Shown piece after piece: positions 8,869 through 16,713 of a stretch of 64,000 nt of DNA. Both the position numbers and the translations under genes were made by a program. Under the pieces are notes generated by a model, which was not told the origin of the DNA, made no database searches, and was given only the letters and a program-made list of their open reading frames with translations. Every line of letters begins with the position of its first letter. The first letter of the stretch is position 1. This DNA comes from Oscillospiraceae bacterium (GTDB lineage Bacteria; Bacillota; Clostridia; Oscillospirales; Oscillospiraceae), in the NCBI GenBank assembly GCA_015068165.1, contig SVKZ01000002.1, forward strand, positions 1-64,000, in the 5' to 3' direction.

Positions 8869-9639
8869 TTACACCTTCTCTTCATCGTTTTTCATCTGCC
8901 ACATCACGATGGAGGCGGCAACAGCGGCGTTTAAGGATTCACAGCGGGGGTTCATCGGGATGATAAGATACTCTGTACAGGCGGACATAACGGCATCGCT
9001 GACACCGCGCCCCTCATTGCCGATGACAACTGCCATTTTAGAAATGTCTGCGGCGCGAATATCCTTTGCATCCGGCCGCAGAGCGGTAACTGCCAAAGGA
9101 ATGTTATGGGCCATACAGGCTTTTTGTACCGTTTCAAAATCCGCCTCCATCACAGGGGTACGGAAAACAGCGCCCATAGATGCCCGCACCACTTTATGAC
9201 TGTAAGGGTCGGCACAGCCGGGAAGCAGGACGACGGGAACCTCCAAGGCGTCTGCGGTGCGGAGGATTGTTCCTAAATTGCCCGGGTCCTGAATGCCGTC
9301 CAAAATCAGCATACCCGGCACAGGGATAAACTCCGTGGGAGCAGGAAACTTACAAAGAAACAAGGCACCTTGGGGGGCTTCCATCGGGGAAACAGATGCC
9401 ATCACATCCTCCGGCACGATTACATCCCGGATATTTTCCGGCAGGGAGAGAACCACATCCTCGGTGTGGATGACTGTCTCCAGTTCCCTGCACCAGCGGA
9501 TGGCTTCTTCCAAAAGCTTTGTGCCGTCGGCAACAAATAAACCTGCTTCCTCACGGGCTTTCCGGGAGGTCAGCAGCTTCCGCACCTGCTGAAGCAGGGG
9601 GTTTTTCCGTGAGGTGATATATTCAGCCTGTGTTTTCAT
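8869..9639 (-). CDS. TrmH/SpoU-family RNA 2'-O-ribose methyltransferase
   Basis: SPOUT-class methyltransferase acting on rRNA or tRNA with S-adenosylmethionine. Three family motifs are clear: ILDGIQDPGNLGTILRTADA, VVIGNEGRGVSDAV and PMNPRCESLNAAVAASIVMW, which form the knotted cofactor site. An N-terminal substrate-binding domain (SRKNPLLQQVRKLLTSRKAR) makes it closest to the RlmB/YsgA type. I place the start at the ATG at 9639, where GAGG is 6 bases upstream. The ORF track's TTG at 9651 has no such site. It is the first gene of the six-gene operon. The exact modified nucleotide is not known. Confidence 0.9.
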   Translation of the reverse strand: MKTQAEYITSRKNPLLQQVRKLLTSRKAREEAGLFVADGTKLLEEAIRWCRELETVIHTEDVVLSLPENIRDVIVPEDVMASVSPMEAPQGALFLCKFPAPTEFIPVPGMLILDGIQDPGNLGTILRTADALEVPVVLLPGCADPYSHKVVRASMGAVFRTPVMEADFETVQKACMAHNIPLAVTALRPDAKDIRAADISKMAVVIGNEGRGVSDAVMSACTEYLIIPMNPRCESLNAAVAASIVMWQMKNDEEKV

Positions 9640-9674
9640 AGAAAACCTCAATTGTTTTATTAATGATGTACATT

Positions 9675-9702
9675 ATTATAACAATTTTTTATCCGAATGC
9701 AA
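9675..9702 (-). promoter_or_regulatory. Promoter of the trmH-dprA-topA-trmFO-plsX-rnc operon
   Basis: On the minus strand TTGCAT and TATAAT are separated by 16 bases, about 35 bases upstream of the trmH start. It is divergent from the tcdA promoter 20 bases away. Confidence 0.6.
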
Positions 9703-9722
9703 GAGGGAAACTTTTTTACCCT

Positions 9723-9751
9723 TTTACAAGCGGGGAAAAATATGCTATGAT
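9723..9751 (+). promoter_or_regulatory. Promoter of tcdA
   Basis: TTTACA, a 17-base spacer, then TATGAT. The ATG of tcdA lies 26 bases further on, preceded by GGAGGG. Confidence 0.6.
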
Positions 9752-9777
9752 AGAAAAAATGCTTTTGGAGGGAAATT

Positions 9778-10503
9778 ATGGATGCATATTCCCGCACCCG
9801 GCTGCTTTTGGGGCAGGATGGGATGGAGAAACTGAAAAATGCCCACGTGGCGGTCTTTGGCCTGGGCGGTGTAGGCGGCTATGTAGTGGAAGTACTGGCA
9901 CGAAGCGGTGTTGGCACCATAGAGCTTGTTGATCACGATAAAGTGAGCCTTAGTAACATTAACCGGCAGATTTTAGCCACCCGGGAAACCGTGGGAATGG
10001 ATAAGGCGGAAGCGGCTGCCCTGCGGGTAAAGGTCATTGACCCGGATATTCAGGTAATTGCCCGGAAGCAGTTTTTTGGACCGGATACGGCATCGGAATT
10101 TGATTTTTCCAAGTACACCTATGTGGTGGATGCCATTGACACGGTAACGGGAAAGCTTGCCCTTGTGCAGGCGGCAAAAAATGCCGGTGTACCTATTATC
10201 AGTTCTATGGGTACGGGCAATAAGTTAGACCCCACCGCCTTCCGGATCGGAGACATTTATGAGACCAGCGTTTGCCCCCTTGCCCGGATTATGCGTAAGG
10301 AATGCCGGAAGCGGGGAATTGAGAAACTGAAGGTGCTCTACTCTTTGGAAGAGCCGATTGCACCGGAAATTGCGCCGGACGACCCTATTTGGCAGGAGCT
10401 GCCCGAGGGAAGAAACGCCCTTCCCGGGTCTGTGTCTTTTGTGCCTGCCGCGGCAGGGCTGATCATCGCAGGGGCGGTCATTCGGGATATTACTGGAAAA
10501 TAA
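9778..10503 (+). CDS. tcdA: tRNA threonylcarbamoyladenosine dehydratase (TcdA/CsdL-like)
   Basis: E1-like enzyme that uses ATP to dehydrate t6A37 in tRNA to the cyclic form ct6A. The 241-residue length fits. The N-terminus RTRLLLGQDGMEKLKNAHVA is the family lead-in, followed by the nucleotide loop FGLGGVGGYVVEVLARSGVG (residues 23-42). LVDHDKVSLSNINRQ and VVDAIDTVTGKLALV are further shared blocks. Family members are often misnamed ThiF or MoeB, but the start and CPLARIMRKECRKRGI favour TcdA. It is a single gene with its own promoter and terminator. Confidence 0.92.
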   Translation: MDAYSRTRLLLGQDGMEKLKNAHVAVFGLGGVGGYVVEVLARSGVGTIELVDHDKVSLSNINRQILATRETVGMDKAEAAALRVKVIDPDIQVIARKQFFGPDTASEFDFSKYTYVVDAIDTVTGKLALVQAAKNAGVPIISSMGTGNKLDPTAFRIGDIYETSVCPLARIMRKECRKRGIEKLKVLYSLEEPIAPEIAPDDPIWQELPEGRNALPGSVSFVPAAAGLIIAGAVIRDITGK

Positions 10504-10535
10504 AAATGCTGTGCCAAAAAGGCACAGCATTTTTC
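10502..10535. terminator. Bidirectional terminator between tcdA and the Cys-rich gene
   Basis: AAAAATGCTGTGCC and GGCACAGCATTTTT form a 14-bp stem with an A-rich loop. The flanking A and T runs allow use from either strand. Confidence 0.85.
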
Positions 10536-10541
10536 GTTTTA

Positions 10542-10862
10542 TTAACCTTCGAAATCGGCCTCTTCAGCGCTGACAGCAGCTTCTTCTGCGGGAGCAGCCT
10601 CTTCGGCGGCTTCCTCGGCGGCTTCTTCGCACTCGCAGGTGCATTCGCAGCCCTCATCGCAGCAGCAGTCGCAGGGGCAGTCGTCGCAATCGCTCTCACA
10701 CTGGCAGTCGTCGCAGTCGTCCTCGCAGCAGCAGGGGCACTGACCCAGAAGCTTCTTCGCCCAGGCGACGATCTTATCGCCGTATGTTGCGATCACGTAG
10801 ACAATGCCGGCCAAAGCGGCCAAAGCGGCTACGATTTTCAGGATGGTACTTACAATTTTCAT
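10542..10862 (-). CDS. Small membrane protein with Cys-rich acidic tail
   Basis: I do not recognise this 106-residue protein. One hydrophobic segment (residues 3-27) is followed by a short basic stretch (WAKKLLGQ). Then come about 40 residues holding 17 cysteines, mostly as C-x-C, C-C and C-D-D-C among Asp and Glu, and finally an Ala/Glu-rich acidic tail. The layout suggests an anchored metal-binding or redox-active tail on the cytoplasmic or outer face. Topology and ligand are unknown. The start is taken at the ATG at 10862, where GGAGG lies 8 bases upstream, rather than the ORF track's 10877. The low-complexity tail could partly reflect repeat expansion. Confidence 0.75.
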   Translation of the reverse strand: MKIVSTILKIVAALAALAGIVYVIATYGDKIVAWAKKLLGQCPCCCEDDCDDCQCESDCDDCPCDCCCDEGCECTCECEEAAEEAAEEAAPAEEAAVSAEEADFEG

Positions 10863-10943
10863 AAGGAAAACCTCCATTCTTTGATTTCTATATTCAGTAT
10901 AACCAAAGGAAAGGAAAAAAGCAATAGAAATTTCGAAAACAAA

Positions 10944-11732
10944 CTATGAACTGTAGCCAAATAATCCCCGGACACTTGCCTCTCCGGAGGAGATAATATC
11001 CTGTGTTCCGTCAGGAAACTTTACAAGCAATCCGCCGTCATCTGTGATGTCAAGGGCAAACGCCTGCCGCTTTTCCTCTCCCCGAATCAGTAAAACTTCT
11101 TTTCCTATGGTAATGCAAAAGGTGCGATATCGGTCCAATAAAGCCTCTTTTTCGCTGAAAATGGTACACGAAAGGGTATGCAGTTCCCTCAGTAGGGCGG
11201 CGGCAAGGGTGGCAACGGAAATTTCTTCCCCTGCTTCCCGATCCAATGCGGTGGCAATTTCTATAAGCTCTGGGGGGATGGTGTCTTTACAGTTAATACC
11301 AATGCCAATAAGCGCGTAGTCCACAAAGCCATCCGGAGTCAGGGACATTTCGGTCAAAATACCACCGACCTTTTTGGCGCCGATGACCAAATCGTTGATC
11401 CATTTCAGTCCCGGTCGGATGCCGGTAACTGCGAAAATCGCATTGCCGGTGGCAACGCCAGCACCGCAGGTCAGGTGCATCAGCTCTTGGGCTTTGCACT
11501 TTGGGCGAAGAATAACAGTCAGATACAGACCGCCCTCGGGAGAGTGGAAACTGCGCCCCATCCGCCCCCGACCGCCGGCCTGACACCGGGCGATTACCGC
11601 TGTACCTTCCGGCGCACCGCTTTTGGCAAGGATTTTGGCGTAATTGCTTGTAGAATCAACAGATTCCAGATAATATATCGACTCCCCCCAGGTGTAGTCC
11701 GGGGGGAGAAGGGTTAAAATTTCCTTTTTCAT
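10944..11732 (-). CDS. birA: Biotin--[acetyl-CoA-carboxylase] ligase, no HTH domain
   Basis: Activates biotin with ATP and attaches it to a carrier lysine. The 262-residue protein begins directly with the catalytic domain (YYLESVDSTSNYAKILAKSG), so it lacks the N-terminal DNA-binding domain of the repressor-type BirA. The biotinyl-AMP loop GRGRMGRSFHSPEGGLYLTV and KWINDLVIGAKKVGGILTE are present. The usual Pro of KWPND is Ile here. A C-terminal SH3-like domain follows. Its start overlaps the stop of the upstream E2-like gene as TGATG, so the two are translationally coupled. Confidence 0.93.
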   Translation of the reverse strand: MKKEILTLLPPDYTWGESIYYLESVDSTSNYAKILAKSGAPEGTAVIARCQAGGRGRMGRSFHSPEGGLYLTVILRPKCKAQELMHLTCGAGVATGNAIFAVTGIRPGLKWINDLVIGAKKVGGILTEMSLTPDGFVDYALIGIGINCKDTIPPELIEIATALDREAGEEISVATLAAALLRELHTLSCTIFSEKEALLDRYRTFCITIGKEVLLIRGEEKRQAFALDITDDGGLLVKFPDGTQDIISSGEASVRGLFGYSS

Positions 11733-13168
11733 CAGTCAATATCCGGTACGACTTCTTCGGGCGGAAGGTCCAGAACCTCGGGGTTGCGGAGCAGACGCTT
11801 ATAGTACTTAAAGAAGGTGGCGTAGTAGAAGCCGTCGCAGATGCGCTCGTCCAAAACGAACTTGATATCCACATACTTTCTCTGAATCACAGTGCCGTCC
11901 TCCTGCACCTCCAGTGTTTTCCGCTTTGCGCCGAATGCGCCGAAGCAGGGGAGGTTACCGAAATCATACAGGTGGTGGTAAACGGGCTGGATGCCCAGAC
12001 TACCCATAGAGGTGAAGAACAAACTGCCGTGGAAGGGACTTAGCTCCAGCAAAAACTTGGGGAGCAGACCGAAATAGTCCAGTAGCTTCAGCAGCCAAAC
12101 TACGAATTTTAAGAACAGACCGGGAATGAGATTTAAGTACTGAATCAGGCCATCTAAGCTGGAGTCCAGCTCCTGGGTGGCCTTGACCTCGTCAATGGCG
12201 GCATTGAGCTTGCGATAGACATCTTCAGCAGTATCCCGGGGATTTAGGTGAACCTTAATAGAGGTATCGGGGGAATCTACGGTCATTTCCTTTTTGACAA
12301 CCATACAGTACTGAATGTCATCGCCCCGGGAGTAGACCTTCTGACCGCTGATAAAGCGGTTAAGCTGGGGATATTTTGCAACACCGCGGACATAGGCGGC
12401 CAGCAGTACATGCATAATGCCAAAATCGGTGAGACCCTCACGGCGCTTTTGACGGATGTAACGGTCAATGTGGCTGATTTCCACGGCTTCCTCAAAGAGG
12501 TTAGAGCAGATATTCCGTTCCCATTGGAAATACATGGTAATCTGCGCCATAGGGGAGAGGGTGCGGATTTTGCGGCCGTCGCTGCGGTCGCCCCAGGTGG
12601 GGTGATACTTGCCGTCGGCAGAAACTTTAAGACCTAAAGACAGCAGGAAACAGCCGATAAACAACAGATAGTTGGGCAATAAGCCCTGCAGCATTGCCTG
12701 CCGGATCCAGTCTGTTTGCGGAGTGGTGGCCCAGAAATTATGGGCATAGCCGACTGCCGCAATAGGCAATAGGAACATCAGGGGCAGAAGCCAGGGCGCG
12801 CGGAATCTGCCGCAGGAGATTGCGGTGTAGAGCGCGCAGAAAAATACAATGCAGATGTAGTACATTCCCAGTAAGAAGGGATTGCTGCCCAGGATTGCGT
12901 GGGGCTGGATGGCATAGAAAATGCCCATCAGCCAAACGGGGATAGCGGTTTTATAAAACATCTCTTTGCCGCTTATGAGGGCGATGAGCACATACAGCAG
13001 GGTGGCTCCTACCGGCAGAACGATTTGACTCCACACTTCAAGCTGATCCCAAGTCCCTTTCACACAAGGAATCGCAATGCGGGTCACTGCCGAGCCGACC
13101 AGGCACAGTGCCATCAGGTATGTCAGCACATTTTTCCGGCTGACATAAAAATGAACTCTTTTTTCCAT
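11732..13168 (-). CDS. Membrane protein with E2/CAT-like acyltransferase domain lacking the catalytic His
   Basis: Of 478 residues, the first 190 or so contain five or six hydrophobic segments. The rest resembles the trimeric catalytic domain of 2-oxoacid dehydrogenase E2 and chloramphenicol acetyltransferase: HVLLAAYVRGVAKYPQLNRF, SLFFTSMGSLGIQPVYHHLY, and VDIKFVLDERICDG near the end. In E2 proteins the last motif is DHRxxDG with the catalytic His; here Glu441 replaces it. There is no lipoyl domain. The protein is therefore probably not a normal acyltransferase; it may be a binding or structural derivative or may use a different substrate. It is coupled to birA and appears to be expressed from an almost leaderless transcript. 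Confidence 0.8.
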   Translation of the reverse strand: MEKRVHFYVSRKNVLTYLMALCLVGSAVTRIAIPCVKGTWDQLEVWSQIVLPVGATLLYVLIALISGKEMFYKTAIPVWLMGIFYAIQPHAILGSNPFLLGMYYICIVFFCALYTAISCGRFRAPWLLPLMFLLPIAAVGYAHNFWATTPQTDWIRQAMLQGLLPNYLLFIGCFLLSLGLKVSADGKYHPTWGDRSDGRKIRTLSPMAQITMYFQWERNICSNLFEEAVEISHIDRYIRQKRREGLTDFGIMHVLLAAYVRGVAKYPQLNRFISGQKVYSRGDDIQYCMVVKKEMTVDSPDTSIKVHLNPRDTAEDVYRKLNAAIDEVKATQELDSSLDGLIQYLNLIPGLFLKFVVWLLKLLDYFGLLPKFLLELSPFHGSLFFTSMGSLGIQPVYHHLYDFGNLPCFGAFGAKRKTLEVQEDGTVIQRKYVDIKFVLDERICDGFYYATFFKYYKRLLRNPEVLDLPPEEVVPDID

Positions 13169-13177
13169 AACAATACC

Positions 13178-13206
13178 ATTTTAACAGGAAAACTGACATT
13201 TGGCAA
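13178..13206 (-). promoter_or_regulatory. Promoter of the E2-like gene and birA
   Basis: On the minus strand TTGCCA, a 17-base spacer, TAAAAT. The -10 box ends only 9 bases before the ATG at 13168, and no Shine-Dalgarno sequence lies between them. Confidence 0.65.
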
Positions 13207-13223
13207 GAAAAAAGATAATTCCG

Positions 13224-13251
13224 TTGCAAATTCTAAAGAAAATGGTAAAAT
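13224..13251 (+). promoter_or_regulatory. Promoter of the amber-interrupted gene
   Basis: TTGCAA, 16 bases, TAAAAT, then AAGGAG before the ATG at 13284. It is divergent from the E2-like gene's promoter, whose -35 box is 18 bases away. Confidence 0.55.
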
Positions 13252-13283
13252 GGGGAAGGTTTACACAGAAAAGGAGCTTGCTT

Positions 13284-13874
13284 ATGAAATACATATTCAG
13301 CAGAGACAGCTGGTCTATGGACGGCCTGACCTATGGGCATTCTATCCGTTTTGCGCCTATGCCGGAATTTAACCAGCAGGAAGATTATATTGAAAATATT
13401 CCCGCGCCCCAAAGCTGGGACGGATATGCCTGTGTTTCTTTGGTTACTGAGGAAAAACTGACGCCGAATGTTAAAATTTCCACCCGCTGCGCCTTCGAGG
13501 GTAAGGCTGCTCCGCTGTTGGTTCTGAGTAAGGAACTGACAGAAAAGGATGGAAAACACTACTACGGCGATTATCTGGAAGTGGTTTAGTACAAAAACGG
13601 CATCAATGTATGGAACTTGTGGAAAGAGGAAAACGGTGAGGTAAAAATCCGGAATCTGCTGCGCCTGTACCTGCCGGTTACGACCGGTGAGATTCACGAA
13701 TTTGCTTTGGAGATTCAAAAGGATCGGTTTGTGATTACAATGGACGGTCAGAAAGCAGACCTTTATTGCGGTGAGATTTACGACAGCTTTCATTTGGGTA
13801 TTACCGGCTGCGAAGGTCCTTGCCGTTTCTACGATATGGAAATCGAAAAATGCGATAAAATTCAAAAACGGTGA
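13284..13874 (+). pseudogene. Hypothetical protein interrupted by one in-frame TAG
   Basis: The frame opened at ATG 13284 (AAGGAG upstream) codes for 101 residues, meets TAG at 13587-13589, and then continues open in the same frame for 94 residues to a natural stop. Both halves read as one globular protein of about 196 residues rich in beta-type residues (CVSLVTEEKLTPNVKISTRC, then LYLPVTTGEIHEFALEIQ). It may be a lectin- or glucanase-like sandwich, but I do not recognise the family. A promoter and a terminator flank it. One base change from a sense codon such as TTG, TGG or TAC explains the stop. It is either a young pseudogene or an amber readthrough case. Confidence 0.6.
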
Positions 13875-13893
13875 GGTTAACCTTGCCGTTTTT
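13864..13893 (+). terminator. Terminator overlapping the stop of the amber-interrupted gene
   Basis: AAAAACGG and CCGTTTTT enclose an inner palindrome AGGTTAACCT. The hairpin begins before the stop codon and ends in a T run. Confidence 0.7.
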
Positions 13894-14090
13894 GCCTTGT
13901 TAGTGGAAAAACTCACATTTGGCAAAAGCAAAGTAGTAGATATTTATATGCTGTTGAGAGGGTTATTTTGGTTATATAGACCAAATTATTGTATTATGAC
14001 AAAAAAGACTTGATTTTGTTATCATATATATCCGTTGATATCCGACCCGAATGGTCGCACCGAGAATAATCTGTATTTAGGAGGAGACAT

Positions 14091-16673
14091 ATGAAAAGAA
14101 CGATGAAAGCGCTTTTGCTGGTAGTACTTATGGCTTTGGTTCTGACAGTCGCTACAGGCTGTTGGCCCTCTAATGCTGTACCTGCAGCGCCCACAGAGTG
14201 TGCACACATTTACGAAGCAGTTGTAACTGCTCCCACCTGCACAGAAGACGGTTATACCACTTATACCTGTGTTTGCGGCGATTCCTATAAGCAGGAAGAC
14301 GCGGAGGCTACAGGCCATATCTCCTGGACAAAGGGAGAGACAGTTGCCCCCACTTGCTATGAAGAAGGCTATACCGTGTACCACTGCGTTTGTGGCTTGA
14401 CGGAGAATCGCAATTTTGTCGAGGTTGCCGAACCGCTTGTTCAGATCGGTGAGACCAACTATTCTTCTCTGGAGGCTGCGGTTGCTGCCGCCAAGGCTGG
14501 CGACACCATCACTTTGGTTGAGGATGTAGCTCTGACGGAGACACTGACCCTGCCTGCCGGCATTATCTTCAACGGCAACGGCAAGAACATCAACGGCACC
14601 ATTTCTGCCGGCGGCGACCTGACCTTTGCCGGCTATACCAAGGTAACCTCTTTCAGCGCAGGCTTTAGTGGCAGCGTTATCACCATCGGTGAGGGCGCAA
14701 CTTTAGAGATTACCGGCACAAGCCGTATTACCTTCGGCTATGGCAACACCTTTAACATTATCGGTTCTGTTGACAATGCCAAGACGGCTGACAAGGAAAC
14801 TATTCAGCCTTCTCTGATTATTCCCGGCGGTGTTTCCATCACCGGTTCCAAAGGCGTAACCGTGAATGTTACCAATGCTTATGTAAAGATTGGCAATACC
14901 TCCAGCAAGAACAGTGTTGCGGATGGTACATTCAAGCTGAACTTTACCAATGCGATTGCGGAGTTTACCAACCAGTTTACACTTTCTGCTCCCACCAGCG
15001 GCAAGAATCCTACCTTTGAAATGAATGTGAAGGATTCTGTCCTGACCACCGCTACCAAGCTGTGTATCGCAGCTCCCAACAGCACAGTTGTTATTGACAA
15101 TTCCAATGTTGCCCTGGGTTCTTACCTGCGTAACAGCGGTGATTTAACACTGAAGAACGGCGCTGTATTCACCGGCGCTATGATCCAGTTCGGTGAGAAC
15201 GGCGGCAATGACGGCACGATCACGGTAGATGCTTCCAGCCTGACAATTAAGAACAGTTCTGCTGCTCACGCAATGGACGGCAACAATGTGGGCAAGCTGA
15301 TTTTGCAGAACGGTGCGACGGCAAGCGTTGACTACATCATTGAAACGATCCTTGTAAAGGATACAACCTCTACCCTTATTACGAACTCTACAGGTCTGGG
15401 CGAAAGACCCTACATTGCCGACGGTGTTATCGGAAGCACCGACGGCAAGACTTACTATATCACCAATGTAGCCGGTCTGACCTGGTTGGCTGAAACTGTA
15501 AACGGCGGCAATACATTTGCTGGTAAGACTGTAGTTCTTGAGAAGGACCTGGATCTTGCGGGTATGGAGTGGACGCCGATCGGCACCTCCAGCAATGCTT
15601 TCAAGGGTACTTTTGACGGCAGCGGCAAGACGATTTCCAACCTGAAGATTAACGGTGGCAGCAACAGCAATATCGGTCTGTTCGGCGTAACGCAAAACGG
15701 TGAGATCAAGAATCTGACAGTTAACAACGCGCCGGTTTCCGGCCGCCTGAATGTAGGTGTTGTGGCGGGTCAGCCTTACACCAGCAAGTACACCAATATT
15801 ATCGTTACCGGTCATATCGAGGTTAACGGTATGACTTATGTAGGCGGTGTCGGTGGTAAGAATGCTTATGCTGACTGGACAAATATCACCGTAGCGGTTG
15901 ACGCAGCTTCCTATGTTAAGGCTTACTCCATCGAGAACGGCAACGCTTACCGTACCTACGTTGGCGGTGTTGTTGGCTTTATGGGCGAAGGCGGTCATAC
16001 TGTTTCCAATGCAGCTTCCAATGTTGATGTTTTCGGTTCTACCTGTGATGTCGGCGGTATTGTGGGTATTGCTCACTACGGTAATAAGTTTGTGGATATC
16101 ACTTGCTCCGGAAACGTAACCGTCACCGCTGCAGCCGAGGCGGATGAAGCTGAAGAAATGGGCGGTATTGCCGGTGTGTGGCACAACCAAAACGGCACCA
16201 CCGTTACTTTCACAAATTGCAAATTCACCGGTACACTGTCTGCGAATTTCACCGAGGGTGTCGACCTGTCCAACAACACACTTACCGGTAAGCCTTACAG
16301 CGCCGCAGGCGAGGGCCAGTTGAATATTGACGGCGTAGCCGGTGTTGCAACGGAAAAAGCTTTGGTAGAAGCAATCAAGGCGGGTAAGAGTGTCATTTTG
16401 TTTGCGGATATCAAGATGACCGGCGTTGTTGCTTTGAGCAATGCGGATTTTGTGATTGACGGCAATGGCTTTACCATCACCCAGTCTGAAGCTTGTGTCA
16501 ATACCTATGCGCTTTTTGATTTGACCAGCGGCAAGGCTACCATTAAAAACGTAACCTTTGACGGCATCAAGGGCGGCGTCGTGGTTCGCAATGACAATAG
16601 AATGAAATGCGATGACAGGCTTTTTAGAAAAAGTTGTACATTTCCCGTTGACAATTTTGAAATGAGATGGTAA
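14091..16673 (+). CDS. Large surface lipoprotein with Cys-rich and GLUG-like repeats, damaged 3' end
   Basis: The 860-residue ORF starts with a lipoprotein signal (basic start, hydrophobic core, VATGC with Cys24). Residues 37-108 hold two copies of a module, APTCTEDGYTTYTCVCGDSY and APTCYEEGYTVYHCVCG, found widely in clostridial surface proteins and also at 60 kb here. A beta-helix-like region follows, and then GLUG-type repeats (GTFDGSGKTISNLKING, VGGVVGFMGEGG). Residues 831-860 do not fit: they are encoded by a repeat end (16581-16596) and by the promoter of the next gene. The true C-terminus, probably with further repeats or an anchor, therefore seems to be lost. GGAGG precedes the ATG. 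Adhesion or glycan binding is a guess. Confidence 0.75.
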   Translation: MKRTMKALLLVVLMALVLTVATGCWPSNAVPAAPTECAHIYEAVVTAPTCTEDGYTTYTCVCGDSYKQEDAEATGHISWTKGETVAPTCYEEGYTVYHCVCGLTENRNFVEVAEPLVQIGETNYSSLEAAVAAAKAGDTITLVEDVALTETLTLPAGIIFNGNGKNINGTISAGGDLTFAGYTKVTSFSAGFSGSVITIGEGATLEITGTSRITFGYGNTFNIIGSVDNAKTADKETIQPSLIIPGGVSITGSKGVTVNVTNAYVKIGNTSSKNSVADGTFKLNFTNAIAEFTNQFTLSAPTSGKNPTFEMNVKDSVLTTATKLCIAAPNSTVVIDNSNVALGSYLRNSGDLTLKNGAVFTGAMIQFGENGGNDGTITVDASSLTIKNSSAAHAMDGNNVGKLILQNGATASVDYIIETILVKDTTSTLITNSTGLGERPYIADGVIGSTDGKTYYITNVAGLTWLAETVNGGNTFAGKTVVLEKDLDLAGMEWTPIGTSSNAFKGTFDGSGKTISNLKINGGSNSNIGLFGVTQNGEIKNLTVNNAPVSGRLNVGVVAGQPYTSKYTNIIVTGHIEVNGMTYVGGVGGKNAYADWTNITVAVDAASYVKAYSIENGNAYRTYVGGVVGFMGEGGHTVSNAASNVDVFGSTCDVGGIVGIAHYGNKFVDITCSGNVTVTAAAEADEAEEMGGIAGVWHNQNGTTVTFTNCKFTGTLSANFTEGVDLSNNTLTGKPYSAAGEGQLNIDGVAGVATEKALVEAIKAGKSVILFADIKMTGVVALSNADFVIDGNGFTITQSEACVNTYALFDLTSGKATIKNVTFDGIKGGVVVRNDNRMKCDDRLFRKSCTFPVDNFEMRW
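16581..16596 (-). repeat. Solo end of dispersed repeat R5
   Basis: Fifteen bases here (TGGTTCGCAATGACA) are the exact reverse complement of the left end of the R5 element at 51759. No hairpin partner remains. It marks the point where the lipoprotein reading frame becomes meaningless. Confidence 0.6.
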
Positions 16674-16676
16674 AAT
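16648..16676 (+). promoter_or_regulatory. Promoter of the TetR-family gene
   Basis: A consensus TTGACA, 17 bases, TAAAAT. It lies inside the last codons and stop of the lipoprotein ORF, which supports the view that this ORF tail is not natural coding sequence. Confidence 0.75.
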
Positions 16677-16713
16677 TTAGTAAATATACTAAGAGATAGA
16701 GAGGGAACTGCCC

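Noticed and set aside
13187-13925. Similar 20-base blocks (GGAAAA-CT-ACATTTGGCAA) on both sides of the amber-interrupted gene
   Set aside because: The left block is explained as the minus-strand promoter of the E2-like gene, and the right block resembles the same promoter type. I do not take them as element ends.
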